DNA of 64,000 nucleotides from JBBIJO01 sp037445895 (GCA_037445895.1 JBBIJO010000006.1:60346-124345), one strand, 5' to 3'. Shown: positions 8,569 to 17,570, numbered from the stretch's first letter. Translations and numbers: made by a program. Notes: generated from the letters alone by a model not told the origin.

Positions 8569-9801
8569 ATGGTTGACGATTTTAAATTTCCAAGCGAAAT
8601 AACACCGCTTGGTGAAAACCCGAATCGGTTCTTAGAAACACAGCGAAATCCCACAATTTCCCAAAAGCAAATCAGCCTTCGGTTGGGCGAAATTGTTAAA
8701 GGGGTAATAATCGATATTATTTCTCCAAAACAAGCAATCATTAGGCTTCCAAGCGGAACCTTTACAGCCGAAATAAGTGGTAAGTTTCGGCAAGGCGACG
8801 AGTTGTTTTTCCGTGTTCAATCGCTCGAGCCTTCTCTCGTTTTGAAAATCTATAGTATGTTTTCGAAAATGCAGGGCGAAGAGATTTCTACTTCGGAAAT
8901 CCTTCGAATATTGGATTTGCCATCGAGCAAGGTTTTCGCCAAAGTTGTAGATTATCTGAAATCGCAAGGCAATGTGATAATTCGCGAGGAGGCGATTCGA
9001 TATGTCAACTTTATAGATAAAATTTTGGCAACAAATTCCAAAAGCGATTTAGATACTTTGGTAAATTCGGTTGGGCTGGCTTTGCTGTTGAAAATCGAGC
9101 CAAATGGAGAATTTTACGAGATTTACAAAGGTTTAAAAGACTTGCCGAACTTGCTCAATTTCGCTTTATACCGAGTTATTGATAACGCTGAACTATTTCC
9201 TCGCGAAGTTCGCGAAAAGTTTATGCAAATTCATGCTGCAATGCTTCGAACCGAAAGTTTTCCTTTGTCGATAAAGTTGTTGAGTCCCAATTTTTACACC
9301 GTAGAAGGTAATTTGTTCAATATTTTCTCGAAATTTTTTGCAAACAAAGAATTGATTACCTTGTGCTCGAATTTAGGTATTTCCCTGAATGCAATAATCC
9401 AGGGCTACGAGTCGGTGAATGTGGTGAATAGCTTGCTGGCGTCGAGTAATCTGAACTACTTGTTATTTCTTTTTCCTTCTATATTTGCTGGAAGTTTTAG
9501 ATTCTTCTATGTTCGGAGCAAATTTCGAAAAACGAAATTCGAAAAGAATGCAAAAATGTTTGAGTTCGAAGACGAGGAGCTAATCAAACCAATAAGGAGA
9601 CTGCTCGAAGAGCATTTAAATCTTTTCTTTTCGGACGAACGTAATTTCCGCGATGCCGAAGAGTATGCAATGGGTTGTGGAAAATTTGCTCGAAAGATGA
9701 GCGATAAAATTATTATTAAACTTGCCGATAATAAAATTTTCACATTTAAATTAATACCCCGAGAACCCAGCGGCGACCAAAAAGTTTCGATTGTAATTTA
9801 G
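8569..9801 (+). CDS. Unknown protein with FliK-like N-terminal beta domain
   Basis: A 410-residue cytoplasmic-looking protein I cannot assign. Residues about 37-95 (LRLGEIVKGVIIDIISPKQA, then IIRLPSGTFTAEI and the GDELFFRV strand) show the pattern of the N-terminal domain seen in some FliK hook-length proteins and related orphan proteins: a Gly-led beta barrel in which a ligand-like strand alternates with an 'A-x-I ... G-D-x-L-x-x-x-V' strand. The middle is helical (residues 110-300) and the C-terminal 90 residues contain the mixed strand/helix segment FARKMSDKIIIKLADNKIF. No flagellar gene is present in the window. It is monocistronic or precedes cysS; a promoter candidate lies 40-70 bases upstream. 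Confidence 0.55.
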   Translation: MVDDFKFPSEITPLGENPNRFLETQRNPTISQKQISLRLGEIVKGVIIDIISPKQAIIRLPSGTFTAEISGKFRQGDELFFRVQSLEPSLVLKIYSMFSKMQGEEISTSEILRILDLPSSKVFAKVVDYLKSQGNVIIREEAIRYVNFIDKILATNSKSDLDTLVNSVGLALLLKIEPNGEFYEIYKGLKDLPNLLNFALYRVIDNAELFPREVREKFMQIHAAMLRTESFPLSIKLLSPNFYTVEGNLFNIFSKFFANKELITLCSNLGISLNAIIQGYESVNVVNSLLASSNLNYLLFLFPSIFAGSFRFFYVRSKFRKTKFEKNAKMFEFEDEELIKPIRRLLEEHLNLFFSDERNFRDAEEYAMGCGKFARKMSDKIIIKLADNKIFTFKLIPREPSGDQKVSIVI

Positions 9802-9858
9802 CTCAATTTATTAAATTTGTTGATTATGATTGTTCAATATTAATAATGATTGAAATGT

Positions 9859-11328
9859 ATGGCGTATCCGATTTATCTTTTTAATTCGTTGACTCGAAAG
9901 ATTGAGAAATTTGAACCATTGGAAAATAAATTGGTCCGGATGTATTCGTGCGGTCCAACTGTTTATAATTTTGCCCACATTGGGAATATGCGTTCTTTTC
10001 TGTTTGCAGATTTGCTACAACGCGTTTTGAAAGTTGTTGGGGGATACAAAGTGCGTTGGGTGATGAATATTACTAATATCGACGATAAAACAATCAGAGA
10101 TAGTGCTATTGGAAGCGATGCGTGGTTACCCGAAATTGGAAAACAAACAAACAATCCAATGGAGAATCTTTCGAAGCTCACAGAATACTATCGCAAAGCA
10201 TTCCTCGAAGATATTAAAAAAATGGGAATAAAAGTTAAAGATTTCTATAAAATGCCCAAAGCTACTGAATATATCCTTCAAATGCAAGATTTAGTTCGTA
10301 AAATAGTTCAAAAAGGTTTCGGATATGTTGCTAATGGGTCTGTTTATTTCGATGTGAGTAAGTGGCGGCAAGTCGATATCTACGGTAAGCTATATCGGAT
10401 AGATTTCGAAAAGTTTAAGGAGGGTTCTCGTATCGATGCCGATAGTTACGAAAGAGAAGAAATTAGCGACTTTGCACTTTGGAAAGCGCGTAAACCGGAA
10501 GAACCTTATTGGGAATTCCGAGTTAATGGCGTTAATTGCGATGGACGCCCCGGTTGGCATCTCGAATGCTCTGTGATGGAGCGGGAAATCCTTGGATTGC
10601 CGTTCGATATTCATACCGGAGGAATAGATTTGAAATTCCCCCACCACGAAGACGAAATTGCTCAAAGCAAAGCAGGATATGGAGTAGAACCAACTGTTTT
10701 TTGGTGCCACAACGAATTCCTACTTGTCGAGGGGAAAAAGATGAGTAAATCTTTAGGTAATTTCTTTACTTTGCGCGATTTAATTGCTCGTGGCATCGAC
10801 CCGCTCGATATTCGCTATCTAATGTTTTCTACCCATTATTCGACCCAATTAAACTTTACCTTCGATGGCTTAAATTCGGCTAAAAAAGCAAGAGCAAGGA
10901 TACAAGATTATATTTATGATTTGTTCGAAATTTCGAATCAAAAAAATTCATCGCTCGATTTAAAAAGCCTGAAAGACTCAATTTTTACAGATTTAGGTAA
11001 TGATTTGCAGGTTCCTAAGGCACTTGCAACTTTGTTCGAGTTCGTCAATGAGCATTCGGCAGATGGGCTAAGCCAAGAGGATGCAAAAAATATGCTCAAA
11101 TTATTGAATCAATTGAATAAAGTCTTTGGGGTGTGGCGTCTCGAACCACGCTCGGAAGAAAAAATCGAGATACCAGAAGAAGTTGTCGAACTTGCTCGCC
11201 GCCGGCTCGAAGCGCGCAAAGCAAAAGACTTCAAAAATGCAGATTTGTTGCGCGAAAAAATAAATTCATTGGGCTTTAACATTGTCGATACAAAAGAAGG
11301 TTATGCCATTGAACCAAAAAATAATTAG
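9859..11328 (+). CDS. cysS: Cysteinyl-tRNA synthetase
   Basis: Class I aminoacyl-tRNA synthetase that charges tRNA-Cys. Starting at the ATG at 9859 it has 489 residues. Visible landmarks: zinc ligand Cys31 in SCGPTVYNFAHIGN (the HIGH-type motif is HIGN, residues 40-43), further zinc-site sequence GWHLECSVM and HHEDEIAQS, and the KMSKS loop at 294-298. The C-terminal segment RRRLEARKAKDFKNADLLRE is the usual tRNA-binding end. A TTG nine bases upstream would add three residues not seen in the family. It is followed after 43 bases by the histidine kinase. Confidence 0.96.
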   Translation: MAYPIYLFNSLTRKIEKFEPLENKLVRMYSCGPTVYNFAHIGNMRSFLFADLLQRVLKVVGGYKVRWVMNITNIDDKTIRDSAIGSDAWLPEIGKQTNNPMENLSKLTEYYRKAFLEDIKKMGIKVKDFYKMPKATEYILQMQDLVRKIVQKGFGYVANGSVYFDVSKWRQVDIYGKLYRIDFEKFKEGSRIDADSYEREEISDFALWKARKPEEPYWEFRVNGVNCDGRPGWHLECSVMEREILGLPFDIHTGGIDLKFPHHEDEIAQSKAGYGVEPTVFWCHNEFLLVEGKKMSKSLGNFFTLRDLIARGIDPLDIRYLMFSTHYSTQLNFTFDGLNSAKKARARIQDYIYDLFEISNQKNSSLDLKSLKDSIFTDLGNDLQVPKALATLFEFVNEHSADGLSQEDAKNMLKLLNQLNKVFGVWRLEPRSEEKIEIPEEVVELARRRLEARKAKDFKNADLLREKINSLGFNIVDTKEGYAIEPKNN

Positions 11329-11371
11329 ATAGTATTGTGCGTGTTTTGTCCTTTTGCTATTTGTATGGTTT

Positions 11372-12607
11372 ATGGAGCTTGATTTTTACAAAAAACTGTT
11401 TTTCGAAGCACCAATAGGATATGCCCACCATAAAATTATTTTGAATGAAGAGAACCAACCAATCGACTTCGTTTATCTAGAAGTCAACAATATGTTCGAA
11501 AAACTAACCGGTATGAGAGCAGAATTGCTCGTTCAACGTAAGTTCAGCCAAATGTTTCGGCGAATAAAGAAAAGTAAATTAGATTTGCTCGATTTATATG
11601 GCGAAGTTGCTCTTGAAGGTGGCTGCAAAACATTCGATTATTTTTCGGATTATTTACAACAATGGACTAAAGCAATAGTATTTTCCAACGAAAAGTATTT
11701 CTTTACGATTCTTTTCGTCGATATAACAAACGAAAGGAAACAAATTCAGGAAATGCTTAAAAACTTCGATAGTGTAAATGAGTATAGCGAGCAAATTCGG
11801 CAGCTTAGCGAAGAACTTAATTTGACCCGAAATATGCTCGACAATATTATTGCCGAACGAAACAACTTGATTGATGAAATCTCGGAAATAAAAGAAAAAT
11901 TCGACATTCTGTTGCTTCAAAAAGATAAAATTTGTTCAATTATTGCACACGACCTTCGAAGTCCTTTCTCGGGAATGCTCGGGGTCTCGAAGATTCTTTC
12001 CGAAGAGTTGAATAATTTAACACAAGACGAAATTCATAATTTTACAATAATGCTGAAAGATTCAATTGAAAATACATACAAATTGCTGGAAAATTTGCTC
12101 GAGTGGTCGCGTTTGCAACGTGGAATGATTCCTTTCGAACCCAGATCTTTTAATCTTGGTGAAATGGTCGAAAATATTATTGCCACACACGAGGCAAAAT
12201 CCAACGAGAAAGAAATTCTTGTTATGAATAATGTTCCCAGCGACTTGATTGTTTTTGCAGATATGAATATGATAGACACTGTTCTTCGCAATCTGCTTTC
12301 GAATGCTATTAAATTTACACCAAAAGGTGGTAGGGTCGAAATTAACACAAGAAGTAACGAAAATTATGTCGAAGTAAGCGTAGCAGATACTGGTATTGGG
12401 ATTCCCGACGAGATGATACCGCAACTTTTTAAAATTGGGGCAAAGACTTCTCGTTCGGGGACCGAAGGAGAAACAAGCACCGGATTCGGGCTTATCCTTT
12501 GCAAAGAATTAATAGACAAACACCTTGGCAATATTTGGGTCGAAAGCCAAGTTGGAAAAGGAACGAAGTTCTATTTTACAATTCCACAAAAAGAAAAATT
12601 AAGATAG
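11372..12607 (+). CDS. PAS-domain sensor histidine kinase, orphan
   Basis: Soluble sensor kinase of about 411 residues. Residues 1-115 form a PAS-like domain (FFEAPIGYAHHKIIL ... NNMFEKLTGM). A coiled coil spans about 120-180. The phospho-acceptor His193 lies in IIAHDLRSPFSG; the ATPase domain shows the N box LRNLLSNAIKFTPKGG, G1 VADTGIGIP and G2 TGFGLILCKELI. No transmembrane segment is evident, so the input is probably intracellular. I start at the ATG at 11372 rather than the TTG 18 bases before. No response regulator is adjacent. Its last 9 bases overlap the 3' end of the convergent T9SS remnant. Confidence 0.9.
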   Translation: MELDFYKKLFFEAPIGYAHHKIILNEENQPIDFVYLEVNNMFEKLTGMRAELLVQRKFSQMFRRIKKSKLDLLDLYGEVALEGGCKTFDYFSDYLQQWTKAIVFSNEKYFFTILFVDITNERKQIQEMLKNFDSVNEYSEQIRQLSEELNLTRNMLDNIIAERNNLIDEISEIKEKFDILLLQKDKICSIIAHDLRSPFSGMLGVSKILSEELNNLTQDEIHNFTIMLKDSIENTYKLLENLLEWSRLQRGMIPFEPRSFNLGEMVENIIATHEAKSNEKEILVMNNVPSDLIVFADMNMIDTVLRNLLSNAIKFTPKGGRVEINTRSNENYVEVSVADTGIGIPDEMIPQLFKIGAKTSRSGTEGETSTGFGLILCKELIDKHLGNIWVESQVGKGTKFYFTIPQKEKLR

Positions 12608-13264
12608 TTGTTCGAAGCCAATTTCGCCGTCGTTGCAAAAAGTATTCCTAAACATTTTCCATTTGCTTAATACCACTTTCTTAGCTTCTGTGCGATTACC
12701 AATCTTCACTTTAATCAAATATGTTCCCGAAGGAAGCCCGCTAAGGTCCATCGTTTGAGTGTAATTTCCTGGTTGTGCAACAGTTGTCATTACGCTCGAA
12801 ATGAATTTCCCCGAGATTGTGTATAATTCGAATTTAACTATACCAGCTTGCAATGCCTCGTAATGAATTTCCACCATTCCATTTGCTGGGTTGGGAAAGA
12901 TAAAATCGGTAAGGGCTTTCATCTCGGGTATGTCGCCGCTCGGACGGGAAAATACAACCCCTCCTTTGTGGTAAACCGCTAATCCTTCGTAAGTTGCAGC
13001 CCAAACATTGTCATAATGGTCAACTGCTACGTGAAAGACAAGTCTATCGGGTAATCCCGAATTTTCCGGTGTAAAGCGTGTCCAAGTGGAATCGTCAAAC
13101 TTCAATAATCCATCCATTGTGCTTATCCATTTATTCCCTTGGCTATCAAAAGCAACATTCATAGCCTCGGCGTAGAAATATCGAGAAAATTCTGCAACAT
13201 TCGAAGTATCGTAAAGGGTCCAATTTTCCCCATCAAACTTGGCAATAATTGTCCACCCAAATTT
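12599..13264 (-). pseudogene. Remnant of a T9SS-secreted beta-propeller protein
   Basis: From the ATG at 13162 the frame encodes 187 residues, but homologous sequence continues upstream without a start: reading back, 34 more in-frame codons (AKFDGENWTLYDTSN is part of them) complete a two-component-regulator-type propeller blade before a stop at 13265-13267. No signal peptide exists. Downstream are blade repeats (WISTMDGLLKFDDSTWTRF), then a T9SS type A sorting domain beginning DFIFPNPANGMVEIHYEAL and expected to end at KKVVLSK. Instead 20 unrelated residues follow and run into the histidine-kinase gene, suggesting the native stop was lost. I read it as the decayed 3' end of a larger exported protein. 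A short functional gene is less likely. Confidence 0.7.
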
Positions 13265-13488
13265 TCACATAACAAAGTTAATGTAAATTTTTTTAATTTT
13301 TTTCACTTTGTTGCAACTTTTAAAAAGCAAGATGGCTGTAAAAAGCTTTTTTTCATAGCTTTTTGGATTTTTTACTTCGTTGGAATATTTGTAATAGAGT
13401 TGGAATATTTTGGATATTTCGTAAAAAAGTAATAAATTGCCTTTCTGAATTTAGTAAAAAAGAAAAATATTGTAAGGAGTTTCTCGAA

Positions 13489-13935
13489 GTGGAAATAGTA
13501 GATAAGATTACGCGTTCCATTAAACAAGATGAGGTTCGACGGGAGTGGTGGGTTATCGATGCTACCGGTCAAACGCTTGGGCGTCTTGCCAGCCAGATAG
13601 CTAAAATACTTCGCGGTAAGCATAAGCCAATCTTTACACCTCACGTTGATAGTGGCGATTTTGTCGTTGTTGTTAATGCCGATAAAATTAACGTCGAGGG
13701 GAAACGCTACGAAATGAAAGAATATTTTCATTATACGGGCTATCCCGGGGGAACCGTCTTCGAAAAGTTCAAGGATTTGGTGGTAAAGAAACCGGAATTT
13801 GTGATTCGACACGCTGTTTGGGGTATGCTCCCCAAAAATCGCCTTGGTCGAAAAATTATTAAAAAGCTTAAGGTATATAGTGGTCCCGAACATCCTCATT
13901 CAGCCCAAAAACCCAAATTATTACCTTTAAACTGA
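13489..13935 (+). CDS. rplM: 50S ribosomal protein L13
   Basis: Early-assembling large-subunit protein, 148 residues. I choose the GTG at 13489 because AAGGAG lies 9 bases upstream (13474-13479) and the family sequence begins just after; the frame stays open to 13363 but the extra residues are AT-rich noise. Family blocks: WWVIDATGQTLGRLASQIAK, then GDFVVVVNADKI, and near the end AVWGMLPKNRLGR and KVYSGPEHPHSAQKP. First gene of the rplM-rpsI-rpsB-tsf-pyrH-frr translation cluster; the 220 bases upstream are AT-rich and hold the likely promoter, which I could not place with confidence. Confidence 0.96.
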   Translation: MEIVDKITRSIKQDEVRREWWVIDATGQTLGRLASQIAKILRGKHKPIFTPHVDSGDFVVVVNADKINVEGKRYEMKEYFHYTGYPGGTVFEKFKDLVVKKPEFVIRHAVWGMLPKNRLGRKIIKKLKVYSGPEHPHSAQKPKLLPLN

Positions 13936-13958
13936 TATCAATTTATGGAGTGAAATAG

Positions 13959-14345
13959 ATGAAAGCAACAAGTGCAACAGGCCGCCGGAAAACTGCGATA
14001 GCGAAAGTTCGTATCCTTCAAGGTAGTGGTCGGATAACAATCAACAACCGTCCATTCGAAGAATATTTCCCAATCGAAAACCATCGAACCAAAATTCTTT
14101 GGCCCTTCGAAGTAACAAACACATTAGGCAAATTTGATGTAGTTGCAAAGGCTTGTGGTGGTGGGATAAGTGGTCAAATGGGTGCTGTTCAATTGGGAAT
14201 AGCTCGCTCTTTAGTGGAATACGAAGAATCTTTTAAATCTGTGTTAAAAGAGTTTGGTTTGCTTACTCGAGATCCTCGGATGGTCGAGCGAAAGAAATAT
14301 GGACAAAAGAAAGCGCGTAAACGCTTCCAATTTTCGAAACGATAA
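13959..14345 (+). CDS. rpsI: 30S ribosomal protein S9
   Basis: Small-subunit protein whose C-terminal tail reaches the P-site tRNA. 128 residues, normal length. It begins ATSATGRRKTAIAKVRI and contains GGGISGQMGAVQLGIARSL and the closing DPRMVERKKYGQKKARKRFQ followed by FSKR, with the conserved terminal Lys-Arg. GGAG-like sequence (TATGGAGTGAAATAG) precedes the ATG. Cotranscribed with rplM, 23 bases downstream of it. Confidence 0.97.
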   Translation: MKATSATGRRKTAIAKVRILQGSGRITINNRPFEEYFPIENHRTKILWPFEVTNTLGKFDVVAKACGGGISGQMGAVQLGIARSLVEYEESFKSVLKEFGLLTRDPRMVERKKYGQKKARKRFQFSKR

Positions 14346-14367
14346 TTTTTTTGAATTAGTATTAGTA

Positions 14368-14435
14368 TGTTTCGGGATTGCTTGTGTGTGGCGGTTCTGT
14401 TTTACGGACGTTGAGCAAGCAAGATGAACGAAACA
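14368..14435 (+). ncRNA. Candidate structured leader upstream of rpsB
   Basis: The 117-base gap between rpsI and rpsB can fold into a long interrupted hairpin. Outer stem TGTTTCG (14368-14374) pairs with CGAAACA (14429-14435). The next stem is GCTTG (14380-14384) with CAAGC (14416-14420), and inside it GTTC can pair with GGAC. It ends 27 bases before the rpsB ATG. Ribosomal-protein leaders with internal loops often bind their own protein (S2 leaders are described in other phyla), so autoregulation of rpsB-tsf is a reasonable guess. There is no T run, so it is not a simple terminator. Confidence 0.45.
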
Positions 14436-14462
14436 GATGTTTAACACAATTAGGAGTTTTTA

Positions 14463-15341
14463 ATGTCACATTATGTAACTATCGAACAACTTCTCGAAGC
14501 AGGTGCTCATTTTGGGCATCTTACTCGCCGATGGAATCCCAAGATGGGAAAATATATTTTCACAGAACGCAATGGGATTCACATTATCGATTTACGTATT
14601 ACACAACTTCTACTCGATTACGTGCGTAACACAGCTTTCAATATAGCGGCGCAAGGTAAGAAAATCCTTTTCGTTGGAACAAAGCCCCAAGCAAAAGAAA
14701 CTATACAGAACGAAGCACTTCGATGTGATACTTTTTATGTATCCGAACGCTGGCTTGGTGGAATGTTGACCAATTTTACAACGATTCGCCGTAGTATAAA
14801 GCGACTTAAAACCATTACTAATTGGGAGACTGACGGTACCTTCGATAAAATGACTAAAAAGGAGCGGCTTCTTTTAGTTCGTGAACGAGAGCGTTTGCGC
14901 AAAGTTTTCGGGGGTATCGAAGAAATGACTTCGTTGCCGAGTTGTCTTTTTATTGTTGATATTAAAAAAGAGCATATTGCTGTTAAAGAAGCACGAACTC
15001 TCGGTATCCCGGTAATTGCGATTTTAGATACAAATTGTGACCCCGAGCTTGTTGAACATCCGATTCCAGCAAACGACGATTCGGCAATGACTATACAATT
15101 AATCACGAAGGTTATCGCCGACGCTATAATTGAAGGGACTCAAATTTGGAAAGAAAAAGTTCGCGAGCCACATATCGAAGGTAAAATTACCGAAACGGAA
15201 GAAATTCCAGCCGAAATGTCGCCTGTGAAAACTAAAATAAGAAGACGAAAACAAAGGAAACCTGATGTAGGAGTTGGAACTGGAGGGTTAAAACCTAAAG
15301 TCGAAGAATTGGACATCGAAGAAACCGAGACCAACGAATAA
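14463..15341 (+). CDS. rpsB: 30S ribosomal protein S2 with C-terminal extension
   Basis: Small-subunit protein S2, 292 residues against a usual 230-260. Family blocks: LLEAGAHFGHLTRRWNPKM, IHIIDLRITQLLLDY, ILFVGTKPQAKE, RWLGGMLTNFTTI and the end of the core GIPVIAILDTNCDPELVEHP. The last 55 residues are a charged tail (KIRRRKQRKPD, then acidic TNE end) beyond the core. TAGGAG lies a few bases before the ATG. It is preceded by a structured leader candidate and followed by tsf, the classical rpsB-tsf pair. Confidence 0.97.
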   Translation: MSHYVTIEQLLEAGAHFGHLTRRWNPKMGKYIFTERNGIHIIDLRITQLLLDYVRNTAFNIAAQGKKILFVGTKPQAKETIQNEALRCDTFYVSERWLGGMLTNFTTIRRSIKRLKTITNWETDGTFDKMTKKERLLLVRERERLRKVFGGIEEMTSLPSCLFIVDIKKEHIAVKEARTLGIPVIAILDTNCDPELVEHPIPANDDSAMTIQLITKVIADAIIEGTQIWKEKVREPHIEGKITETEEIPAEMSPVKTKIRRRKQRKPDVGVGTGGLKPKVEELDIEETETNE

Positions 15342-15372
15342 AAATCTTTAGTTTAAATTTAGGAATAGTAAA

Positions 15373-16245
15373 ATGGCTGAAATAACACCACAAATGGTAA
15401 AGGAACTTCGCGACAAAACAGGCGCGGGTATGGGAGATTGCAAAAATGCGCTCGTTGAAGCAAATGGAGACTTGCAATCCGCAGTTGAAATTCTTCGCCG
15501 TAAAGGAGCTGCTTCGGCGGCTAAGCGCGCTGAACGAGAAGCAAAAGAAGGAATTGTAGTTACAATAGTTTCCCCAGACCATAAGAAAGCTGCAATAGTC
15601 GAGATTAATTGCGAAACCGACTTCGTTGCCCGAAACGAAAACTTTGTTAATTATGCAAACATAATAGTCGAAACTTTGCTCAATAGCGAAGTCTCGTCCA
15701 TCGATGAATTGATGAATTGTAAATATGATGGCGATACAATTCAAGGGATTCATAACGAGATTTTAGCAAAATTCCAAGAAAACATACAAATTCGTCGATT
15801 CGAAACGATTAGGACAGATGGTTTCATCTCCGATTACGTCCACGCTGGAAGTAAATTGGGTGTGCTTGTTGTGTTTGAATTCGATAAGCAGATTGGTAGT
15901 GTGACCGACGAAGCGAAGCAGAGTTTTCGCGATATTGCTATGCAGGTTGCTGCTATGAATCCGATGTATGTTGACCGCGGTTCTGTTGGCTCCGATATCC
16001 TTCAAAAAGAGTTGGCAATTTACACAGAACTTGCAATAAACGAAGGAAAGAAACCAGAGATTGCCGAAAGAATTGCCCGGGGGAAACTCGAAAAGTTTTT
16101 CCAAGAGCATTGCCTTCTCGAACAGACTTTTATCAAAGATGGTAACCTTTCGGTGAAAGAATATATTGGAAATGTCGAAAAATCTCTTGGAATTCAGATA
16201 AAAATTCGCCAATTTAGAAGATATTACTTGGGTGAAGTGGAATAA
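15373..16245 (+). CDS. tsf: Elongation factor Ts
   Basis: Nucleotide exchange factor for EF-Tu, 290 residues. The N-terminal UBA-like domain reads VKELRDKTGAGMGDCKNAL, the core contains INCETDFVARNENFV, and the dimerisation/coiled-coil part lies at about 180-240. Length matches the full two-subdomain form. It lies 31 bases after rpsB and 3 bases before pyrH, consistent with one transcript. Confidence 0.97.
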   Translation: MAEITPQMVKELRDKTGAGMGDCKNALVEANGDLQSAVEILRRKGAASAAKRAEREAKEGIVVTIVSPDHKKAAIVEINCETDFVARNENFVNYANIIVETLLNSEVSSIDELMNCKYDGDTIQGIHNEILAKFQENIQIRRFETIRTDGFISDYVHAGSKLGVLVVFEFDKQIGSVTDEAKQSFRDIAMQVAAMNPMYVDRGSVGSDILQKELAIYTELAINEGKKPEIAERIARGKLEKFFQEHCLLEQTFIKDGNLSVKEYIGNVEKSLGIQIKIRQFRRYYLGEVE

Positions 16246-16248
16246 TTT

Positions 16249-16974
16249 ATGGACTCTGCCCCCAAATATAAGCGAATCTTGTTGAAACTGAGCGGAGAGG
16301 CTTTAATGGGTGAAGGGGATTTTGGAATTGAACCTGCTGCCCTTAAATTTTTTGCCGAAGAAATTTATGCGGTGCACCGACTCGGCGTCGAAATTGGTAT
16401 TGTGATTGGAGGAGGTAACATATTTCGTGGGATTCAATCTGCGGCGAAAGGAATCGACAAAGTCTCGGGCGATTATATGGGAATGCTTGCTACAATTATC
16501 AATTGCCTTGCCTTTCAAAACGCGCTCGAAGAGTTGGGAATCGGGACTCGTTTGCAAACTGCTATTGCAATGACTAGTGTTGCCGAACCTTATATTCGAC
16601 GAAAGGCGATTCGTCACCTCGAAAAAGGCAGGATAGTATTGTTCGGAGGTGGAACTGGGCTTCCAAATTTTACGACCGACACTACATCCGTGCTTCGTGC
16701 AATTGATATCGGTGCCGATGCTATTGTCAAAGGAACAAAAGTCGAAGGGGTTTTCGATTCCGACCCGTTGAAGAATCCAGAAGCTAAACTTTTGAAACTT
16801 TTGACCTATAATGATGCAATAATCCATAATCTTGCTATTATGGATCAAACCGCATTTACGTTGAGTCGTGAACATAATATACCTATTATTGTTTTAAACA
16901 TCAACAAAAAAGGCAATCTACTTCGTCTTGTGCAAGGGGAATCTGTTGGTTCGCTTGTAACAAACCATAACTAA
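16249..16974 (+). CDS. pyrH: Uridylate kinase (UMP kinase)
   Basis: Hexameric bacterial UMP kinase that makes UDP, of the amino-acid kinase family, 241 residues. It shows KRILLKLSGEALMG at the start, the nucleotide loop IGIVIGGGNIFRG, DYMGMLATIINCLAFQNALE, and the acceptor-site run VLFGGGTGLPNFTTDTTS. The ATG follows the tsf stop by 3 bases. The order tsf-pyrH-frr is widespread. Confidence 0.97.
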   Translation: MDSAPKYKRILLKLSGEALMGEGDFGIEPAALKFFAEEIYAVHRLGVEIGIVIGGGNIFRGIQSAAKGIDKVSGDYMGMLATIINCLAFQNALEELGIGTRLQTAIAMTSVAEPYIRRKAIRHLEKGRIVLFGGGTGLPNFTTDTTSVLRAIDIGADAIVKGTKVEGVFDSDPLKNPEAKLLKLLTYNDAIIHNLAIMDQTAFTLSREHNIPIIVLNINKKGNLLRLVQGESVGSLVTNHN

Positions 16975-16988
16975 TAGAGGAGTATGCA

Positions 16989-17549
16989 ATGGAACTCGAG
17001 GAATCAATAAATAAAACTCGTGAGCAGATGAACAAGTCGCTCGAATTTTACAAGCAACAACTTGCAAAAGTTCGGACGGGGCGCGCAAATGCTGGAATTC
17101 TCGATAATATTCGAGTCGATTACTATGGAACTCAAACTCCAGTTACTCAAATTGCAACGATAAATGTTCCCGACGCAAAAACGATCATTGTCCAAGCCTG
17201 GGACCCTTCTTCGCTTGCGGCAATCGAAAAGGCAATTAAACAATCCGATTTGGGTTTTAATCCGATAAACGATGGTCGAGTATTGCGAATTCCAGTGCCT
17301 CCATTAACGGAGGAAAGACGCAAAGAATTAATTAAGTTTTGCAAAAAAATCACCGAAGATTTTAAGATTGCTATTCGCAATATTCGACGGGAACAAATCG
17401 AGGAACTACGCAAGGCTGAGAAAGAGAAGAAAATCTCCGAAGACGATAAAATCAGTGGCGAGGAACGAGTTCAAAAAGTAACCGACGAGTTTATCAAAAA
17501 AATTGATGACCTTTTCGTCCAAAAAGAAAAGGAAATAATGGAGGAATAA
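16989..17549 (+). CDS. frr: Ribosome recycling factor
   Basis: Splits post-termination ribosomes together with EF-G. 186 residues, normal length. Family blocks: LAKVRTGRANAGILDNIRVD, YYGTQTPVTQIATINVPDA, RILRIPVPPLTEERRKEL-like sequence (here VLRIPVPPLTEERR) and the terminal helix with VQKVTDEFIKKIDDLF. GGAG precedes the ATG (AATAGAGGAGTATGCAATG). Last protein gene of the translation cluster; a hairpin and a tRNA gene follow. Confidence 0.97.
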   Translation: MELEESINKTREQMNKSLEFYKQQLAKVRTGRANAGILDNIRVDYYGTQTPVTQIATINVPDAKTIIVQAWDPSSLAAIEKAIKQSDLGFNPINDGRVLRIPVPPLTEERRKELIKFCKKITEDFKIAIRNIRREQIEELRKAEKEKKISEDDKISGEERVQKVTDEFIKKIDDLFVQKEKEIMEE

Positions 17550-17552
17550 CAG

Positions 17553-17570
17553 CCAATCTGCTCAGATTGG
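17553..17570 (+). terminator. Hairpin between frr and tRNA-Val
   Basis: A perfect 7-bp stem CCAATCT (17553-17559) / AGATTGG (17564-17570) with a 4-base loop starts 3 bases after the frr stop. No T run follows at once; a T-rich stretch begins about 20 bases further. It may be a weak terminator or an RNA-processing site ahead of the tRNA. Confidence 0.4.

Noticed and set aside
13340..13364. AAAAAGC/GCTTTTT hairpin upstream of rplM as terminator
   Set aside because: The stem is mostly A-T with an 11-base loop; too weak to call, and no transcript clearly needs it.
13363..13488. Extended N terminus for L13
   Set aside because: A good Shine-Dalgarno site and family homology both point to the GTG at 13489; upstream codons look like leader sequence.
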